Source of the DNA: Iris pallida
Lineage: Eukaryota > Streptophyta > Magnoliopsida > Asparagales > Iridaceae
Assembly: GCA_029216955.1 (NCBI GenBank)
Contig: JANAVB010009599.1
Span: 4,860,477-4,924,476, forward strand
Direction: 5' to 3'
Length of the DNA stretch: 64,000 nucleotides
How positions within the stretch are numbered: the stretch's first letter is position 1; every line of letters begins with the position of its first letter. Shown piece after piece: positions 22,198-35,374 of the stretch. Made by a program: the position numbers and the translations under genes. Under the pieces are notes generated by a model. The model had not been told where the DNA came from. It did not search any database and saw nothing but the letters and a program-made list of their open reading frames with translations.

Positions 22198-24536
22198 TGT
22201 AATGCCCCGCTCCGCACGAGGCATTTGGTTGGCTTGTTGGATGGGATCAGAATGTTGGACCGTGACTTGTGTTGGAGATCAAGAGAGTTGAGACTGATGT
22301 AGTCTCTCTTAGCTGGCTAGACGGAATGGGTATTGGAACGTGGCTCGCTGGTGGAGCTACGCTTAGCGGGATTTGAGCAGGAAGACCCTTTTATGCAGGC
22401 AAGTGGAACTGTCCTCCTTCCTCCTTATTCCTGCATGCTTAATAAATGGAATAATGTGATGCTATGAATTGTCCCTAAATGTTCCTTATCTTAGTTGCTG
22501 AAGAATAGAGATGCCTATGTTGTGGATTATTGAAATGAATAAGACATGAATATTGAACTGCTGATTGAATCACACTCGAACTGCTAATATAACTTGATGC
22601 CTGAGAATGAATCGATAATGTCTCTTATGTTTAATCTTGATGAAATGAATAAATCACTTGAGTAATGAGATGCTACGAGAATGATACATGAGTAATGAAC
22701 TGGCTATACTGTTAACACAAAGAATTGAATGAAACACTAGAATCATGTACATTCTGTATAACTGTTGCTGTTGCTTGTTTCCTTTTAAGCAATGAAAGAA
22801 AGAATATTGTCCCTATGATATGAATGAAATGATGCAGGTCCTATCGGTATGAATGAAATGTTATTTGTTCCTCTTAGAAAGGAATGATATGAGAAATGTT
22901 GCAATGATTGATGCAATGAGAAATGATGAGGCTTGGGATCATTGAGATTACCAAGTGAACAGGTAAAAATATTGGAAAGAGGAGATGATAAACTGTTGTC
23001 TTTTCTTATCTTATTATTGTATCATGCGACTTCGAACACGATCGGGTCGGACACGCATTCGCATGACCATAGACGTACTTGTATACAAGGATTTCCTCGA
23101 ACGGTACCCACGGCGGTGGGATCGAGTCGGCCTAGGAGGAATTGGTGCTTTGGTAGCACGGTATTGGGATCCTCATTCGGGCTCGCAACCTGGTGAAGGG
23201 TACATCCCATACCATATGAAGTCCTATATGGCACGTCGACATGGTGCACAATCACCAGTGGTCTTGTAGTCAGGATGCATGCTAATGAATGTTTTGTGCA
23301 GACAGAGTAAGAATATTATTTTATCCTGTATTTTATGCAGGTACGAGGGAGTCGGCTATCGGTAAGAAATTACTTAATGTGATAATTTAATATACGTGTT
23401 GGTTTAACTTGCGTGCTTACGTTCCAAATAAGTGAATGATGCTGTATGTAGCCTTTCAGTATGAGATCCCGCTTAACATGTTAAATTGAGTATGCTAGAA
23501 AAATGCTATGCTATAATCATTGCTCAAAACACAACATACATGCTAAGTGATGCTTGAAGTGAGAACTGTCATAACGTGTTTAAGATGTTAATGTTAACGA
23601 TGCCTCAATGATGCCTTTTCATGATAACACCTAGTATGCCTCAATGATGCCTTTTCATGATAACACCTAGTATGCCTCAATGATGCCTTTGCATGATAAC
23701 ACGAAGAATGCTAAAATGATGTGTCCATACGAATGCTATTAAGAATATGTTTACATGCTTCACTCTGATTATTATCCATGAACTGTAAACTGATGCTAGG
23801 CCCCAAGTAGAAAGATCATACTAATAAATGCTTGCTTAAATGATCACTTAAATGTTGGTTTATACGAGTGGGTTGGATTCTACTCGCCAGTGCATAGATG
23901 ATGTGCTGACCCACGTTTTGTGGGCAGGTGCTCTTGCTTGGGATATTCTACACACGAAGATTTGGCTTGATTGGTTCTGCGGCATCGAAGATTTGTTGGG
24001 CATACAGAAGCTCTCCTTGTACAAGATGATGTCTTCTGTTTATAAAAGGGCATAATGTATGGAACATTGTAATCAGTTGTACCAGTGAGATTGTAAGCCA
24101 AGTCAGTGTATCGAGTTATAATCCAATGTATCCATGTATCAAATGTAAGCTGTATAGCATTGTTCAGTTGGCTTTTATTGTAAAGTGAGATGTGTTGTAA
24201 ACATTGTACTTCAATACAAGTCTTGTACTTTTCTTCGATTATCAATAAAGAGAATAAAGTTCTATATATCTCTGTATGGCTTCAAGTTACTCTTTTTCTC
24301 CGCTGCTATAAAGAAGTGATGTACTTCTATTCAATGAGAAAGATTGTCCTCACTAACTTTAATTTGTCTGCTTCTGCCGCTGCGATGTGTTTCTATTTGA
24401 AGATAATCGATTATGTACCATCTTTGCCTAGTACAAGTACAATACCAGACTTGTACGGCATCACGCCCAAGCGAGGACGATCGATTCCAAGAGATAAATT
24501 ATGTGAATAAATGACTCTACGAATCGGGGCGTGACA
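22198..24536 (+). repeat. 5' LTR of A1
   Basis: U3-R-U5 order can be read: TATA box at 24,041-24,048 and poly(A) signals AATAAA at 24,244-24,249 and 24,253-24,258. U3 is thus about 1.87 kb. A 36-bp unit (TGCCTCAATGATGCCTTTTC core) is repeated three times at about 23,600-23,705. A 94-residue open frame (22,985-23,269) is not conserved in copy A2 and is not taken as a gene. Confidence 0.95.
24041..24048 (+). promoter_or_regulatory. TATA box of LTR A1
   Basis: TATAAAAG in the context TCTGTTTATAAAAGGGCA, about 200 bp before the AATAAA signals. It is identical in the 3' LTR (29,381-29,388) and recognisable as TATAAAGGG on the minus strand of copy A2 near 58,170. Confidence 0.75.
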
Positions 24537-27500
24537 AATTGGTATCAGAACACGGCTTTACGTCCTTGGTCTCTTCTTTGATTCATATCAAATCAAAGTT
24601 GCATCGGCAATTAACCAAAGTTGCTTCCGCGATCACTCAACGTTGCTTCCGAGATTAAATCAAAGATTGCTTCTACGATTATGCTGTCGTCGTTCTACAA
24701 TCATCCTATGTTGCTTGTGTCTGAAAATTCGTTGACCCTCTTGGCTGCTCACTGGATGTTCCATACAATAAGTCTATATACATTGTGATGCCCCTGAATG
24801 AATGATTTTTGTTGGTTTGGACACAAATAACCCAACAATGACTCGATGCCATAGTATGCTATAGTGTGAATGATGTTTGGAATTATGGGAATAAAGAAAT
24901 GTGGCTATATATGCTGCGACAAGATGAGAATTGCATGTGATGTTAGAAAAGAATTATGAATGAAATAATTGATGGATGAGTTTGACAGAACTGGTGAATT
25001 GACTCATGTGTGTTGCTAAGTGCTTTCGAGACCCTAATAATGTTGGCTTGTGATATTGAGACCCGAGATGTTGGTTAAGTATTGTGATCATTGTAGATCA
25101 CGAATGTCCGAAATAGAATTGGGTTGGTATTGTTTAAGGATGGCTTCGTTTCTGAGTGGTATATTGCCTCTACCACCTCAGAACTATATGTATATTGACC
25201 CTTTCCATAGGATAGTAATGAGACTATCTGTGGGTACTGGGTAGTGCCGAGACTAAGCTGGGAGTCATGTATTGTGGTTAGATGACTCGAGTGTCCCTTG
25301 ACGGTGATGTTATATTGAGTAGCGAGATTGGCAGAAATTGTAACCGGTGGCTTGGTTAGAAATTGTTTAGTCGAATGATGACTCAGACTAGTAAGTAGTT
25401 AGTATGCTATGGGTAAACGGATTTGGCTAGAGAATGTTGTGGCTTAGAACATCTGAATGTTGACTTCGATTAGTTGGATGTAAATTAAATGTGGCTAATA
25501 CAAAGTTGGTTGCGTAGCTGAAAGTTTTGGAAATATTATCGGTGAATCAAAGGAATATTAGAGATCTGTGTTTTGATCCTAAGGTGTAATAGATGTTAAT
25601 CCATCTTGATCACCAAAGGATAGACGTTGCCTATGTGTATGTATGCTCAGGAATTGAATTGTACTAGAAAAGTGACAAGTAGCAACCCTGAATATTTGTG
25701 TTGCATAGAGGATGGTTAATTGATACATAAATCATCGGATTGAATGGCATGAACTACTCAACCCTTGAGGTAGAGAATTTTAAGAATGTTCGTACGAGAT
25801 TTTGACTGCTGGGAAAAAAACGAGACTTAAGAATGCCATAAGATAGTTTGATGATTGGGAAATGAATGGGAACGAGAAGTTACAAATGTGTTGGATAACG
25901 TTGGTATATGTAACTGTTGGAATGGGATATAGATTATTGGCTTACGACTTAGTGGTGTGACTCTGTCATACGAACCAAATAGTATGATTCCATAGTTATG
26001 TTAAAACTATCGGGATCGATGACCCTTGAATAGTTAACCTTGGTTTATGGGTTTATGTGAGTACAAAGGAATTGGAATAGAAATTTGGATCATTGGGAAT
26101 TTACTTGATGGATTATTAGAACGATGAAGATCATATGTTAGATTGGGATTGACCGTAATGTTGATAGATCGATCTTAGTCGATCGTCGGGTAAGTCTAGA
26201 ATGAGCCTCTGTGGGAATTATTTCCTTGAGGAAGACCCTGGATAGATAGACTTGGCCCTAGTGACCAATTGAGGACTTACCAATTGTTGGCATAGCCGAC
26301 AATAGAGATTAGTATTCAGACTGAGTTGATACCCATAGGTTTGGGTAGAGTTCCTTAGAGCTGTAGGTTGCTTGTTGGCCCTAAGAAAGAAACTAGAATA
26401 ATCCCTAGTAGTCGTCCACTCTAGGGAAGTCACATGAATGATTAGGTATAGCTGTCGGTATAGCTAACCATTGAGACTGGACCAAATAATAGATGGCCGT
26501 TGGCGACCCATAGAATAACCTTGTGGCATTGAACGAGAGATGGTGATGAATACGACCTAAGAGTGATATGTTATATATATGCTCCAATATGAACCTTAGA
26601 GATGTTTGACCCTTGAGAATTATGTGCCGGCCTATAGCGGGAAATGGAATCGTGGGATGAGACTTGATTTGTATGTATCGAATAGTGAATTATTATATGA
26701 GATGGAATTGACTGCTCATGACGGAAATGTTGGATAGGTATCTATAGTCGGGTAGCTGGGTTAACCTTGACTGTTGCATAGAATTATACCCTGACTTGGA
26801 TAATCGATAGTTAGTGATGTCGGATTGTATCTTTTTGAAAAGATGAATTGCCTCGGTGAGAAATATTGTTGGATTTGGAAAGGAATATAATTGCATATTG
26901 TGAACTCTTGATATGATTGGCTCTAAGATTGGACCCTTGACAGAATGTTAAAATATTATGCTTGGATAGAGAGTTGTCCCTGAAAGATAGTGATCGTGAC
27001 AAGTTAATAAAGTGATAAGTCAATTGAAAGGATGCTAAGTCTGATTTGGGAAAGAGAGTTATATCATGGCTGATTGAATTATACTATCATGGAAGTTGGC
27101 TTAAGTACATATGTTTTGGGGACGCCTAAAATATGTGTATGGATCCAGCCGAAGTGATAGGTTGTGACTGAGATAATATTGTTGGAAGAATTTATCGCAC
27201 TAGCACAGACTTTGGCTGAAATGCATATGTTTTGGGGACGCCTGAAATATGTGTATGGATCCAAATGAAGCGATGTGTTGTGACCAAGATAGAATGCAAA
27301 AAAAAAAATGTTGGTGAATTAATGAGAAGTTGCAAGTATTTGGAAAAAGAGAAAGAATGGATTGAATCGTTGATTGATTAAAATGATACTGTTGGATAGC
27401 TATTTTGAAATGACCGAGTGGACTGAAATGAATATTGAATTGAAGCTGAATGAGTAACTCATTGTGATTAAGTGAATCTAGTAGATGAGTTGTTTTCTTA

Positions 27501-27537
27501 AGTTTTGAGGATGAAACTTTTTCTGAGTGGTATATTA
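24537..27537 (+). other. interior of A1, no coding capacity
   Basis: 3,001 bp, A/G-rich on the plus strand, without frames of recognisable gag, protease, reverse transcriptase or integrase. A unit of about 118 bp is duplicated near the 3' end (27,110-27,290), each copy with CATATGTTTTGGGGACGCC and ATATGTGTATGGATCCA. The same pair is present in A2 (about 60,190-60,370). The 3' end reads TTGAGGATGAAACTTTTTC then TGAGTGGTATATTA, a degraded polypurine signal. Confidence 0.8.
24540..24555 (+). other. primer-binding site of A1 (tRNA-iMet type)
   Basis: TGGTATCAGAACACGG starts 4 nt after the LTR end. The first ten bases equal the usual plant tRNA-iMet site TGGTATCAGAGC; the following bases deviate. 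Confidence 0.8.
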
Positions 27538-29876
27538 TGTAATGCCCCGCTCCGCACGAGGCATTTGGTTGGCTTGTTGGATGGGATCAGAATGTTGGAC
27601 CGTGACTTGTGTTGGAGATCAAGAGAGTTGAGACTGATGTAGTCTCTCTTAGCTGGCTAGACGGAATAGGTATTGGAACGTGGCTCGCTGGTGGAGCTAC
27701 GCTTAGCGGGATTTGTGCAGGAAGACCCTTTTATGCAGGCAAGTGGAACTGTCCTCCTTCCTCCTTATTCCTGTATACTTAATAAATGGAGTAATGTGAT
27801 GCTATGAATTATCCCTAAATGTTCCTTGTCTTAGTTGCTGAAGAATAGAGATGCCTATGTTGTGGATTATTGAAATGAATAAGACATAAATATTGAACTG
27901 CTGATTGAATCACACTCGAACTGCTAATGTAACTTGATGCCTGAGAATGAATCGATAATGTCTCTTATGTTTAATCTTGATGAAATGAATAAATCACTTG
28001 AGTAATGAGATGCTACGAGAATGATACATGAGTAATGAACTGGCTATGCTGTTAACACAAAGAATTGAATGAAACACTAGAATCATGTACATTCTGTATA
28101 ACTGTTGCTGTTGCTTGTTTCCTTCTAAGCAATGAAAGAAAGAATATTGTCCCTATGATATGAATGAAATGATGCAGGTCCTATCGGTATGAATGAAATG
28201 TTATTTGTTCCTCTTAGAAAGGAATGATATGAGAAATGTTGCAATGATTGATGCAATGAGAAATGATGAGGCTTGGGATCATTGAGATTACCAAGTGAAC
28301 AGGTGGAAATATTGGAAAGAGGAGATGATAAACTGTTGTCTTTTCTTATCTTATTATTGTATCATGCGACTTCGAACACGATCGGGTCGGACACGCATTC
28401 GCATGACCATAGACGTACTTGTATACAAGGATTTCCTCGAACGGTACCCGCGGCGGTGGGATCGAGTCGGCCTAGGAGGAATTGGTGCTTTGGTAGCACG
28501 GTATTGGGATCCTCATTCGGGCTCGCAACCTGGTGAAGGGTACATCCCATACCATATGAAGTCCTATATGGCACGTCGACATGGTGCACAATCACCAGTG
28601 GTCTTGTAGTCAGGATGCATGCTAATGAATGTTTTGTGCAGACAGAGTAAGAATATCATTTTATCCTGTATTTTATGCAGGTACGAGGGAGTCGGCTATC
28701 GGTAAGAAATCACTTAATGTGATAATTTAATATACGTGTTGGTTTAACTTGCGTGCTTACGTTCCAAATAAGTGAATGATGTTGTATGTAGCCTTTCAGT
28801 ATGAGATCCCGCTTAACATGTTAAATTGAGTATGCTAGAAAAATGCCATGCTATAATCATTGCTCAAAATACAACATACATGCTAAGTGATGCTTGAAGT
28901 GAGAACTGTCATAACGTGTTTAAGATGTTAATGTTAACGATGCCTCAATGATGCTTTTTCATGATAACACCTAGTATGCCTCAATGATGCCTTTTCATGA
29001 TAACACCTAGTATGCCTCAATGATGCCTTTGCATGATAACACGAAGAATGCTAAAATGATGTGTCCACACGAATGCTATTAAGAATATGTTTACATGCTT
29101 CACTCTGATTATTACCCATGAACTGTAAACTGATGCTAGGCCCCAAGTAGAAAGATCATACTAATAAATGCTTGCTTAAATGATCACTTAAATGTTGGTT
29201 TATACGAGTGGGTTGGATTCTACTCACCAGTGCATAGATGATGTGCTGACCCACGTTTTGTGGGCAGGTGCTCTTGCTTGGGATATTCTACACACGAAGA
29301 TTTGGCTTGATTGGTTCCGCGGCATCGAAGATTTGTTGGGCATACAGAAGCTCTCCTTGTACAAGATGATGTCTTCTGTTTATAAAAGGGCATAATGTAT
29401 GGAACATTGTAATCAGTTGTACCAGTGAGATTGTAAGCCAAGTCAGTGTATCGAGTTGTAATCCAATGTATCCATGTATCAAATGTAAGCTGTATAGCAT
29501 TGTTCAGTTGGCTTTCATTGTAAAGTGAGATGTGTTGTAAACATTGTACTTCAATACAAGTCTTGTACTTTTCTTCGATTATCAATAAAGAGAATAAAGT
29601 TCTATATATCTCTGTATGGCTTCAAGTTACTCTTTTTCTCCGCTGCTATAAAGAAGTGATGTACTTCTATTCAATGAGAAAAATTGTCCTCACTAACTTC
29701 AATTTGTCTGCTTCTGCCGCTGCGATGTGTTTCTATTTGAAGATAATCGATTATGTACCATCTTTGCCTAGTACAAGTACAATACCAGACTTGTACAGCA
29801 TCACGCCCAAGCGAGGACGATCAATTCCAAGAGATAAATTATGTGAATAAATGACTCTACGAATCGGGGCGTGACA
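27538..29876 (+). repeat. 3' LTR of A1
   Basis: Same length and order as the 5' LTR, with TATAAAAG at 29,381-29,388 and AATAAA at 29,584-29,589. About 30 base differences from the 5' LTR by hand count. Confidence 0.95.
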
Positions 29877-30261
29877 GTAGGTACTCTTGACCGTGGTACT
29901 CAGGAGTCCCCTCCTAGACATGATGCAAGACAGGACTGGATTATTTGTACAAGCACAATCGCCCACGGTGTCCAGATTAATTATACAGGTCATGTCATGT
30001 CAGGTAGCCGTCGCAACAGCTTATCAGATATATCATGTCAGGTTATCATGTCCAGTTTACTGGTCAGGAGTGCGCCGCGACGGGCCACTATCAGGTCATG
30101 TCAGGTTAGTCATGTCAGGAGTGCACCACTACGGGTCACTGTCATGTCGTGCTCAATTATCAAGTCCAAACATATCAAGTAAATTTATGATTATCAAGTT
30201 CATGACAAAAGGTGTAAGGATATAAAATGGACGTAAAATATCTAATAGAATATCAATGCAC

Positions 30262-30840
30262 AGGGCTATAGGAGAGCCATGCGGCTAAGGCATATGAGGC
30301 CAGGAATGATCTCATGCGGCTGGAAGAGAACAGCCCATGCGGCTGAATAGGGTCAGGCGCATGCGGCTAAAAAGGGAAAGGCTTATGCGGTCAAAGGGGT
30401 ATCAATCATATGCGGCTCGGAGATCCACTCAGTCATGCGGCTGGAAAAGGCAAGACATATGCGGTCAGGAGGATAGGGAACTCATGCGGCTGGCGGAGGA
30501 TGGGTCCATGCGGCTGGCTGACCAATCAGGTACATGCGGCCGGGAAGGAGCAACCCATACGGCTGCGGGGAGCAATGACTATGCGATCAAGGGAAGCAAA
30601 CCCAAGCGGCTGGGAGACTGCGGTCTATGCGGCCCACGAGCGTTGAGTTCATGCGGCTCAGGGTTGCTGGAAATCCATGCGGCCAGGAAGGACTGGGCCT
30701 CAGTCATGCGGCTGAGAAAGAATACTTGCCGCATGAACTTGTCATGCGGTCAAGTCAAGGCAATAGCGCATGCGGTTGGAACTGACTTGCCGCATGAATG
30801 TTCATGCGGTCAAGTGCTACCATGCGGCTCGGGACTGTGC
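30262..30840 (-). repeat. GCCGCAT-core array in solo LTR B
   Basis: About 580 bp in which ATGCGGCT or ATGCGGTC (GCCGCAT in LTR sense) recurs roughly every 15-30 bp, with unrelated spacers such as GGAAAAGGCAAGACAT. It lies at the same place in the LTR as the array at 6,975-7,396, but with different spacers and unit lengths. The 179-residue frame over it is periodicity only. Confidence 0.85.
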
Positions 30841-33009
30841 TTCTTCTCCAAATTTTCGAGAAGAAGTATACCATAAGCCATGGCTTCCAAGCTGCATAAC
30901 TCTATCATCCGGAGCCTAAATCCGAACTTTCATAGGTCAAAATGGGGTAGAACGAAATTCTCTACAACATGGAACCATCAAAACTCAGAAATAACAAGAT
31001 TATGTAGATCAAAACCCAAGAAATCCGAAAATAAAGTAAACTTAGATCTACAAGAATCTAGCCATGGAAAGTGAAAATGCCAAGTTCTAAAGTAAGTTAG
31101 AATGCTGTAAGGAAGAGAATGAAGCAATAAAATTGGAGTTCTTCCATGAAGCAAGTTGCACTTGCCTAGAGCTCACTCTCTCTCTGGTAGGTAAGGAAGT
31201 AATGGTAGAGAAGATGATAAATGAAGAGAGAGAAAGGAGAAGGGGTTAATAAATGGTAGTGGTGGTGGGTAGGGGGTTCACCCTTGGTTCATGATGAACC
31301 AATAGCAATCCCAAACCGAACCAAGCCAACCCGAACAAAGAATAACCCAAGCCAGGATGGAAACAAGCAAGGAAAATCATACAATACAAGAATAAATACG
31401 TACACGTATTCCAGAATACGTAATACGAACCACAGGCATTACAGTACAAAACGGGTCCAACGGCGGATATTGTTTTGACCCGAAATTACGATTTTGCCCC
31501 TGTTTCAGAATTAAACTTTTGGACAGGCGTTTCCTAGGTATTTCTTTTATGCTAAATCTGTTTGTGATGTTTATTTCAGCATCCGAGGTCGTTCGTAAAA
31601 GTTGGCTTTCAGTGCTTTCTTATTCTGACGATATGAGTCATCAGGCGTCACTATTCTGCACACTACCTCCAGGCAAGACACCTTGCCATTAGCTGTTTAT
31701 TTATTCTAGCTCATATTTCATGCATTACTTATTTTCTTTATGCAAAATAAACTGTGATACATGGCATAACCTGTTAGAACTTACTGTTCATTTATATTTC
31801 CTGCTATGTATTATTTCTCTCACATTAAACCTAGATTTAAGGGACCACCTCGTGTGTTGTATTCATTGGCCTTGACACGTTGTAACACGAAGTTATGTGT
31901 CACATATAGGACACGGAAGTGCGTGATTGGCTGGCCACCAGTACGTACAAGCCGTGCGATAGGAATAACCGCTAATAGAGGTTGCATGCTAGTTTGACTT
32001 AGCGGTTATAGAGTTAGCATTGGGCAGGAAGAACATGATTGGAAGTTGGCTACCACCCTATCTATCGTAGACTCGTTCGCTACTGAGGAACGATAGGTAG
32101 ACTATATGCTATAGACTCGCTCGATACTAAGGAATACTATATGGTGTTGTGACTCGCTACTGAGGTACTGCATTGGTATTTCCTTGACTTGACCGGGTAG
32201 TCAAGCGACCATGAACTATTCTTAAAACTGCATCCACTTAGACTGGTTAGGCTACCTTTATCCGTTAGGTACGAGTACTTTTGGTTTGGGTACTTGTATC
32301 TGACCGTGGCTTGGAACAATAACTTGTCGCGAATTGGTTCGTCACATCTTATCCTTGTTTGGTTGTAGGTGTGGCTTACTATTTCGATGAGAAGGTATTG
32401 AACCTTGTTAGGGTCCGGATACCATATTGGATTCATGGCATAGAAAGATACGTCACCGTGAATTAGTTTACCATCTCCTGTCCTTGTTTGGTTGGGGGGA
32501 TGGTACGCTCGTTCAGTAGGTGCGTATTGGACCATGTTATAATTCGATTTACTTATTTATTTGAGCAATATTTATTCAGTTTATATGGCATGATATTATG
32601 TGTCTTGTTACGTTCCTCTGAGTTCCTGGTTATCTCTCCAGGTATGTGTGCTATTGTCTTTCGCAGGTATTCTAGCTCTACCCGTGATCTTCGCTATTTC
32701 TTCGAGGATGATTGCACTTGGATCGTCTTCGCTTCGCTTGCCAAAATCTTTCTTTTGTTATGTATTTCTTTTCATAATTGGTAGTGGATTTGTCTCCGCC
32801 CAACTATATGTACAAAATGACAATTTTATAGTTGATTATATGAGATCTTCTATTCATTTATTTTGTGTGGATGAGATTAGTTATGGTTCTACTGCATTTT
32901 ACAGCTTATGTATTTATACGAGGCTTTCATATATTGGAGTATACTTCGTATGAATACAGCTGGCATGGATACGTACCTAGTCCTACGTATTTGGGACTGG
33001 GGCGTTACA

Positions 33010-34246
33010 TGTTTTTGTGGTGGCCCATACAGGTCAAGATAAATTGTTTGGTTACTTTACCGTACAAAGCAAGCCTGCAAATAGGATTAGAAGTCTAGGA
33101 TCTCATCCACATACTTGTCCACTTTCTTTAATCTACCGTTTGACTCATCGATTGCATCTTGCTTGATTCCTTCTATCATTATCCTTATCTTTCCTTCGTT
33201 CTTGCTAGAGATTGACCCTATTAGTTAGCTGTCCCAAACACTATTAGTTTAATTCTTTTAAGTTAGGTAGAATGCCTTGTGACCTAGCAATCCCTTGGTA
33301 CTTGTAAAGTTTAGAGGGCCCTAACCCATTTAGTCAACCAAGCCTTGGTCAATAAAACCATAGAATGATAGTATAGGAATAAACAAGACTTAGATTCCTA
33401 TGACACTTAGACTATTCATATTTGTTCCTTATTTCAATCTTAATCTCGTGCCTATATTTTACCACCTTGACTAATGTTGCTACTATAATTTAGTTTTACA
33501 AACTCATCCATTTTATCGAGTTTGTTCATGACTTATGCTATTGAGCGCGCTCACTAACATATTGTCTAATCAGAACCAGTACATGATGGTCTGATCAACC
33601 GAGTACACTTTGGTTCGCTTTTATCTATCGTTCTTCGTGGATGGGGACATAGCTAAACATGTCCTCTAGAATCCCATCCACGACTGCCTTGGCAATTCTT
33701 TTGAAATTTTCGGTCGTCCTTGAATCACGTACTCGTATTCGATAATATCGTCTTGAAACTCCTTATTGCGTTCGCCTTCACCTATTTTAGAAAGACGAAG
33801 GCGTAGTACTAGAACTCCCTCTAGCCTTCCTACCAATTATGACCGTTATCACTCAAGGTTGTTATATCCTCATCCTAAACTGCTCGTTCTTATCTCGGCC
33901 CTACATTTACTCTCATGACCTTCTAATCACTTAAGTTAGGAGTGACCCAAATCGCTCTCAATCGTGCCAGCAACCAACTCCTAAGAAACCATATCTTTAA
34001 GATCTCTAATCTATTCTTCTCTAGATAACACACTAGCCTTTATCGCGTGTTTTATCTTTAAACCTTACACATTTTTCTTCTTGAACTATCCCATGATTAC
34101 TCTCGCCATTATTGAAGTTGCGATTTCCTAATGCATGATTGCGTTGGACGTTGTGAACGATTATCCCCATTGATACCCCCTTGTGTCCTCTCACCCCCCT
34201 ACTAATTCTTAATTTCGAGGACGAAATTTTTATAAGTTGGGTAGGA
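33010..34246 (+). other. interior of D, no genes
   Basis: 1,237 bp with no supportable frame. A candidate primer-binding region, GTGGTGGCCCAT, lies at 33,017-33,028, 7 nt after the LTR end; element C has the same word at the same offset. The 3' end has GAGGACGAAATTTTTA, a hallmark of Tekay/Del-like Ty3 elements. Confidence 0.75.
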
Positions 34247-34725
34247 TGTAATCCCCCAAAATTTTGGAGGATTTTTTTTATATTTTATTACATAAATATT
34301 TAGTTTTTTTTAATTTATGAAAACAAATTATGACTATCTTTTTATTTTAATGTTTATTAAAATTATTTATTATTGAGACTTGAAAAATTTATATTCTTTG
34401 CAAAAATAATAATATTATTAATATGTACTCTTCCCTAATATTCATACCCCTATTAATTCGTTGTTGTTTTTGTTGTATTATTATTATTATATTATTATTG
34501 TTATTATGTTATTTTTAAATTACAATATGTAGGGTATTAATAAGCTTTGTTATGTTATTTAATAATTTAATAATAGGCATGTTATAACAATAACAGGTAT
34601 TATGGATACAAAATATTTATTAAAATATGTTAGTAATATTTTGGGAATTTAGAGTTTTTATATATTTATTTAGATTTTATTATGTATATATATACATATA
34701 TAAATAAGGGAATTTTATCCTTTTG

Positions 34726-34728
<3 letters not shown>

Positions 34729-34810
<82 letters not shown>
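34729..34810. repeat. (TA)n tract in 3' LTR of D
   Basis: About 80 bp of (AT)n, uninterrupted. It is the empty counterpart of the LINE site at 18,184-19,569. Confidence 0.95.
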
Positions 34811-34813
<3 letters not shown>

Positions 34814-35224
34814 GCCCAGCCCACTGTTGGAATAGTGGCTGAGCAAAAGCCCTCCACCCACGAATTCCCAGCCATCCAAGAATCGAACACCACACAAGCA
34901 AACAAATAAAAATAAAAAATAAAAAAATAAAAAATAATCGGGCGGCACTGTAGCTGCTGCTACAGTGCTCGTCCCCACCCGAGCCGACAGAGGCAAAGAA
35001 GCGCCGCTTCTTTGAATCCAAAGATTCAAATCGCCTCAAATCTTCACCGAAAATTTTTAAATCTTTGCCAATATTATCCTAATCCCATTCTCCACAAGAT
35101 TACCCAAAATCTTGTTTCAAATCCTAATTTAAACCAACTGGAGAGTGGATTGGGGAGTCGATTAAACTCGTGAGTACCGAGTTTGGAACTTCGACTTGCA
35201 CCGACGTTCACCTCTATCTGTTAG

Positions 35225-35374
35225 AGCCTCACGACCCCAGAGCTGTTCCAGCACATCCTCGACACCCCCGCGGGCAAGTCCGACCTCCTGTACGCAGTCG
35301 CCGTCGACCGGAGCGCCGTCGAGGTCGCCAAAACCGATCCCAAAATAGGGCACCCTGTTTCCGAGCCTCGCCAG
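35225..35374 (+). other. exon-like segment, 3' LTR copy
   Basis: Same 150 bp as 19,981-20,130, with acceptor-like TTAG and donor-like CAG|GTACTC kept. Four differences between copies: two are synonymous (Leu, Arg), one is Val/Ile, one is Cys/Gly. Confidence 0.4.

Larger units (their letters stand above)
22198..29876 (+). mobile_element. LTR element A1, young, non-coding
   Basis: LTRs 22,198-24,536 and 27,538-29,876, each 2,339 bp, TGTAATGCCCC...GGGGCGTGACA. Target duplication GTAGG at 22,193-22,197 and 29,877-29,881. Hand comparison gives about 30 substitutions and no indels between LTRs (about 1.3%), nearly all transitions. The 3,001-bp interior has no frame with gag or pol similarity. The primer-binding site resembles tRNA-iMet. 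This is a large non-autonomous retrotransposon (LARD-like) needing gag and pol in trans. A related, older copy starts at 57,685. Confidence 0.95.
20976..31443 (-). mobile_element. solo LTR of family B, split by element A
   Basis: Pieces 20,976-22,197 and 29,882-31,443 (2,784 bp together), minus orientation. On the minus strand it starts TGTAATGCCTGTGG and ends GGGGCGTGACA. Flanks are GTGCA (20,971-20,975) and GTACA (31,444-31,448), a 5-bp target duplication with one transition. The 3' LTR of D reads uninterrupted at 36,212. There is no internal region or partner LTR, so it is a solo LTR left by recombination. It contains one GTTACAACCC hairpin (21,677-21,715) and the GCCGCAT array. Confidence 0.9.
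17706..33009 (+). repeat. 5' LTR of D, split by LINE and solo LTR B
   Basis: Pieces: 17,706-18,261, 19,533-20,975 and 31,449-33,009. They are collinear with the uninterrupted 3' LTR (34,247-37,780), differing by a few percent, mostly transitions. The breaks hold a short LINE in the (TA)n tract and the family B solo LTR with element A inside it. Confidence 0.9.

Noticed and set aside
22985..23269. 94-residue frame in both LTRs of A1 (also 28,295-28,609)
   Set aside because: Identical by recent LTR duplication; the frame is broken and unrecognisable in the older copy A2.
32488..32953. Hydrophobic frames in LTR D (also 37,259-37,724)
   Set aside because: Overlapping frames in LTR sequence with T-rich codons; start and end differ between copies and no family is recognised.
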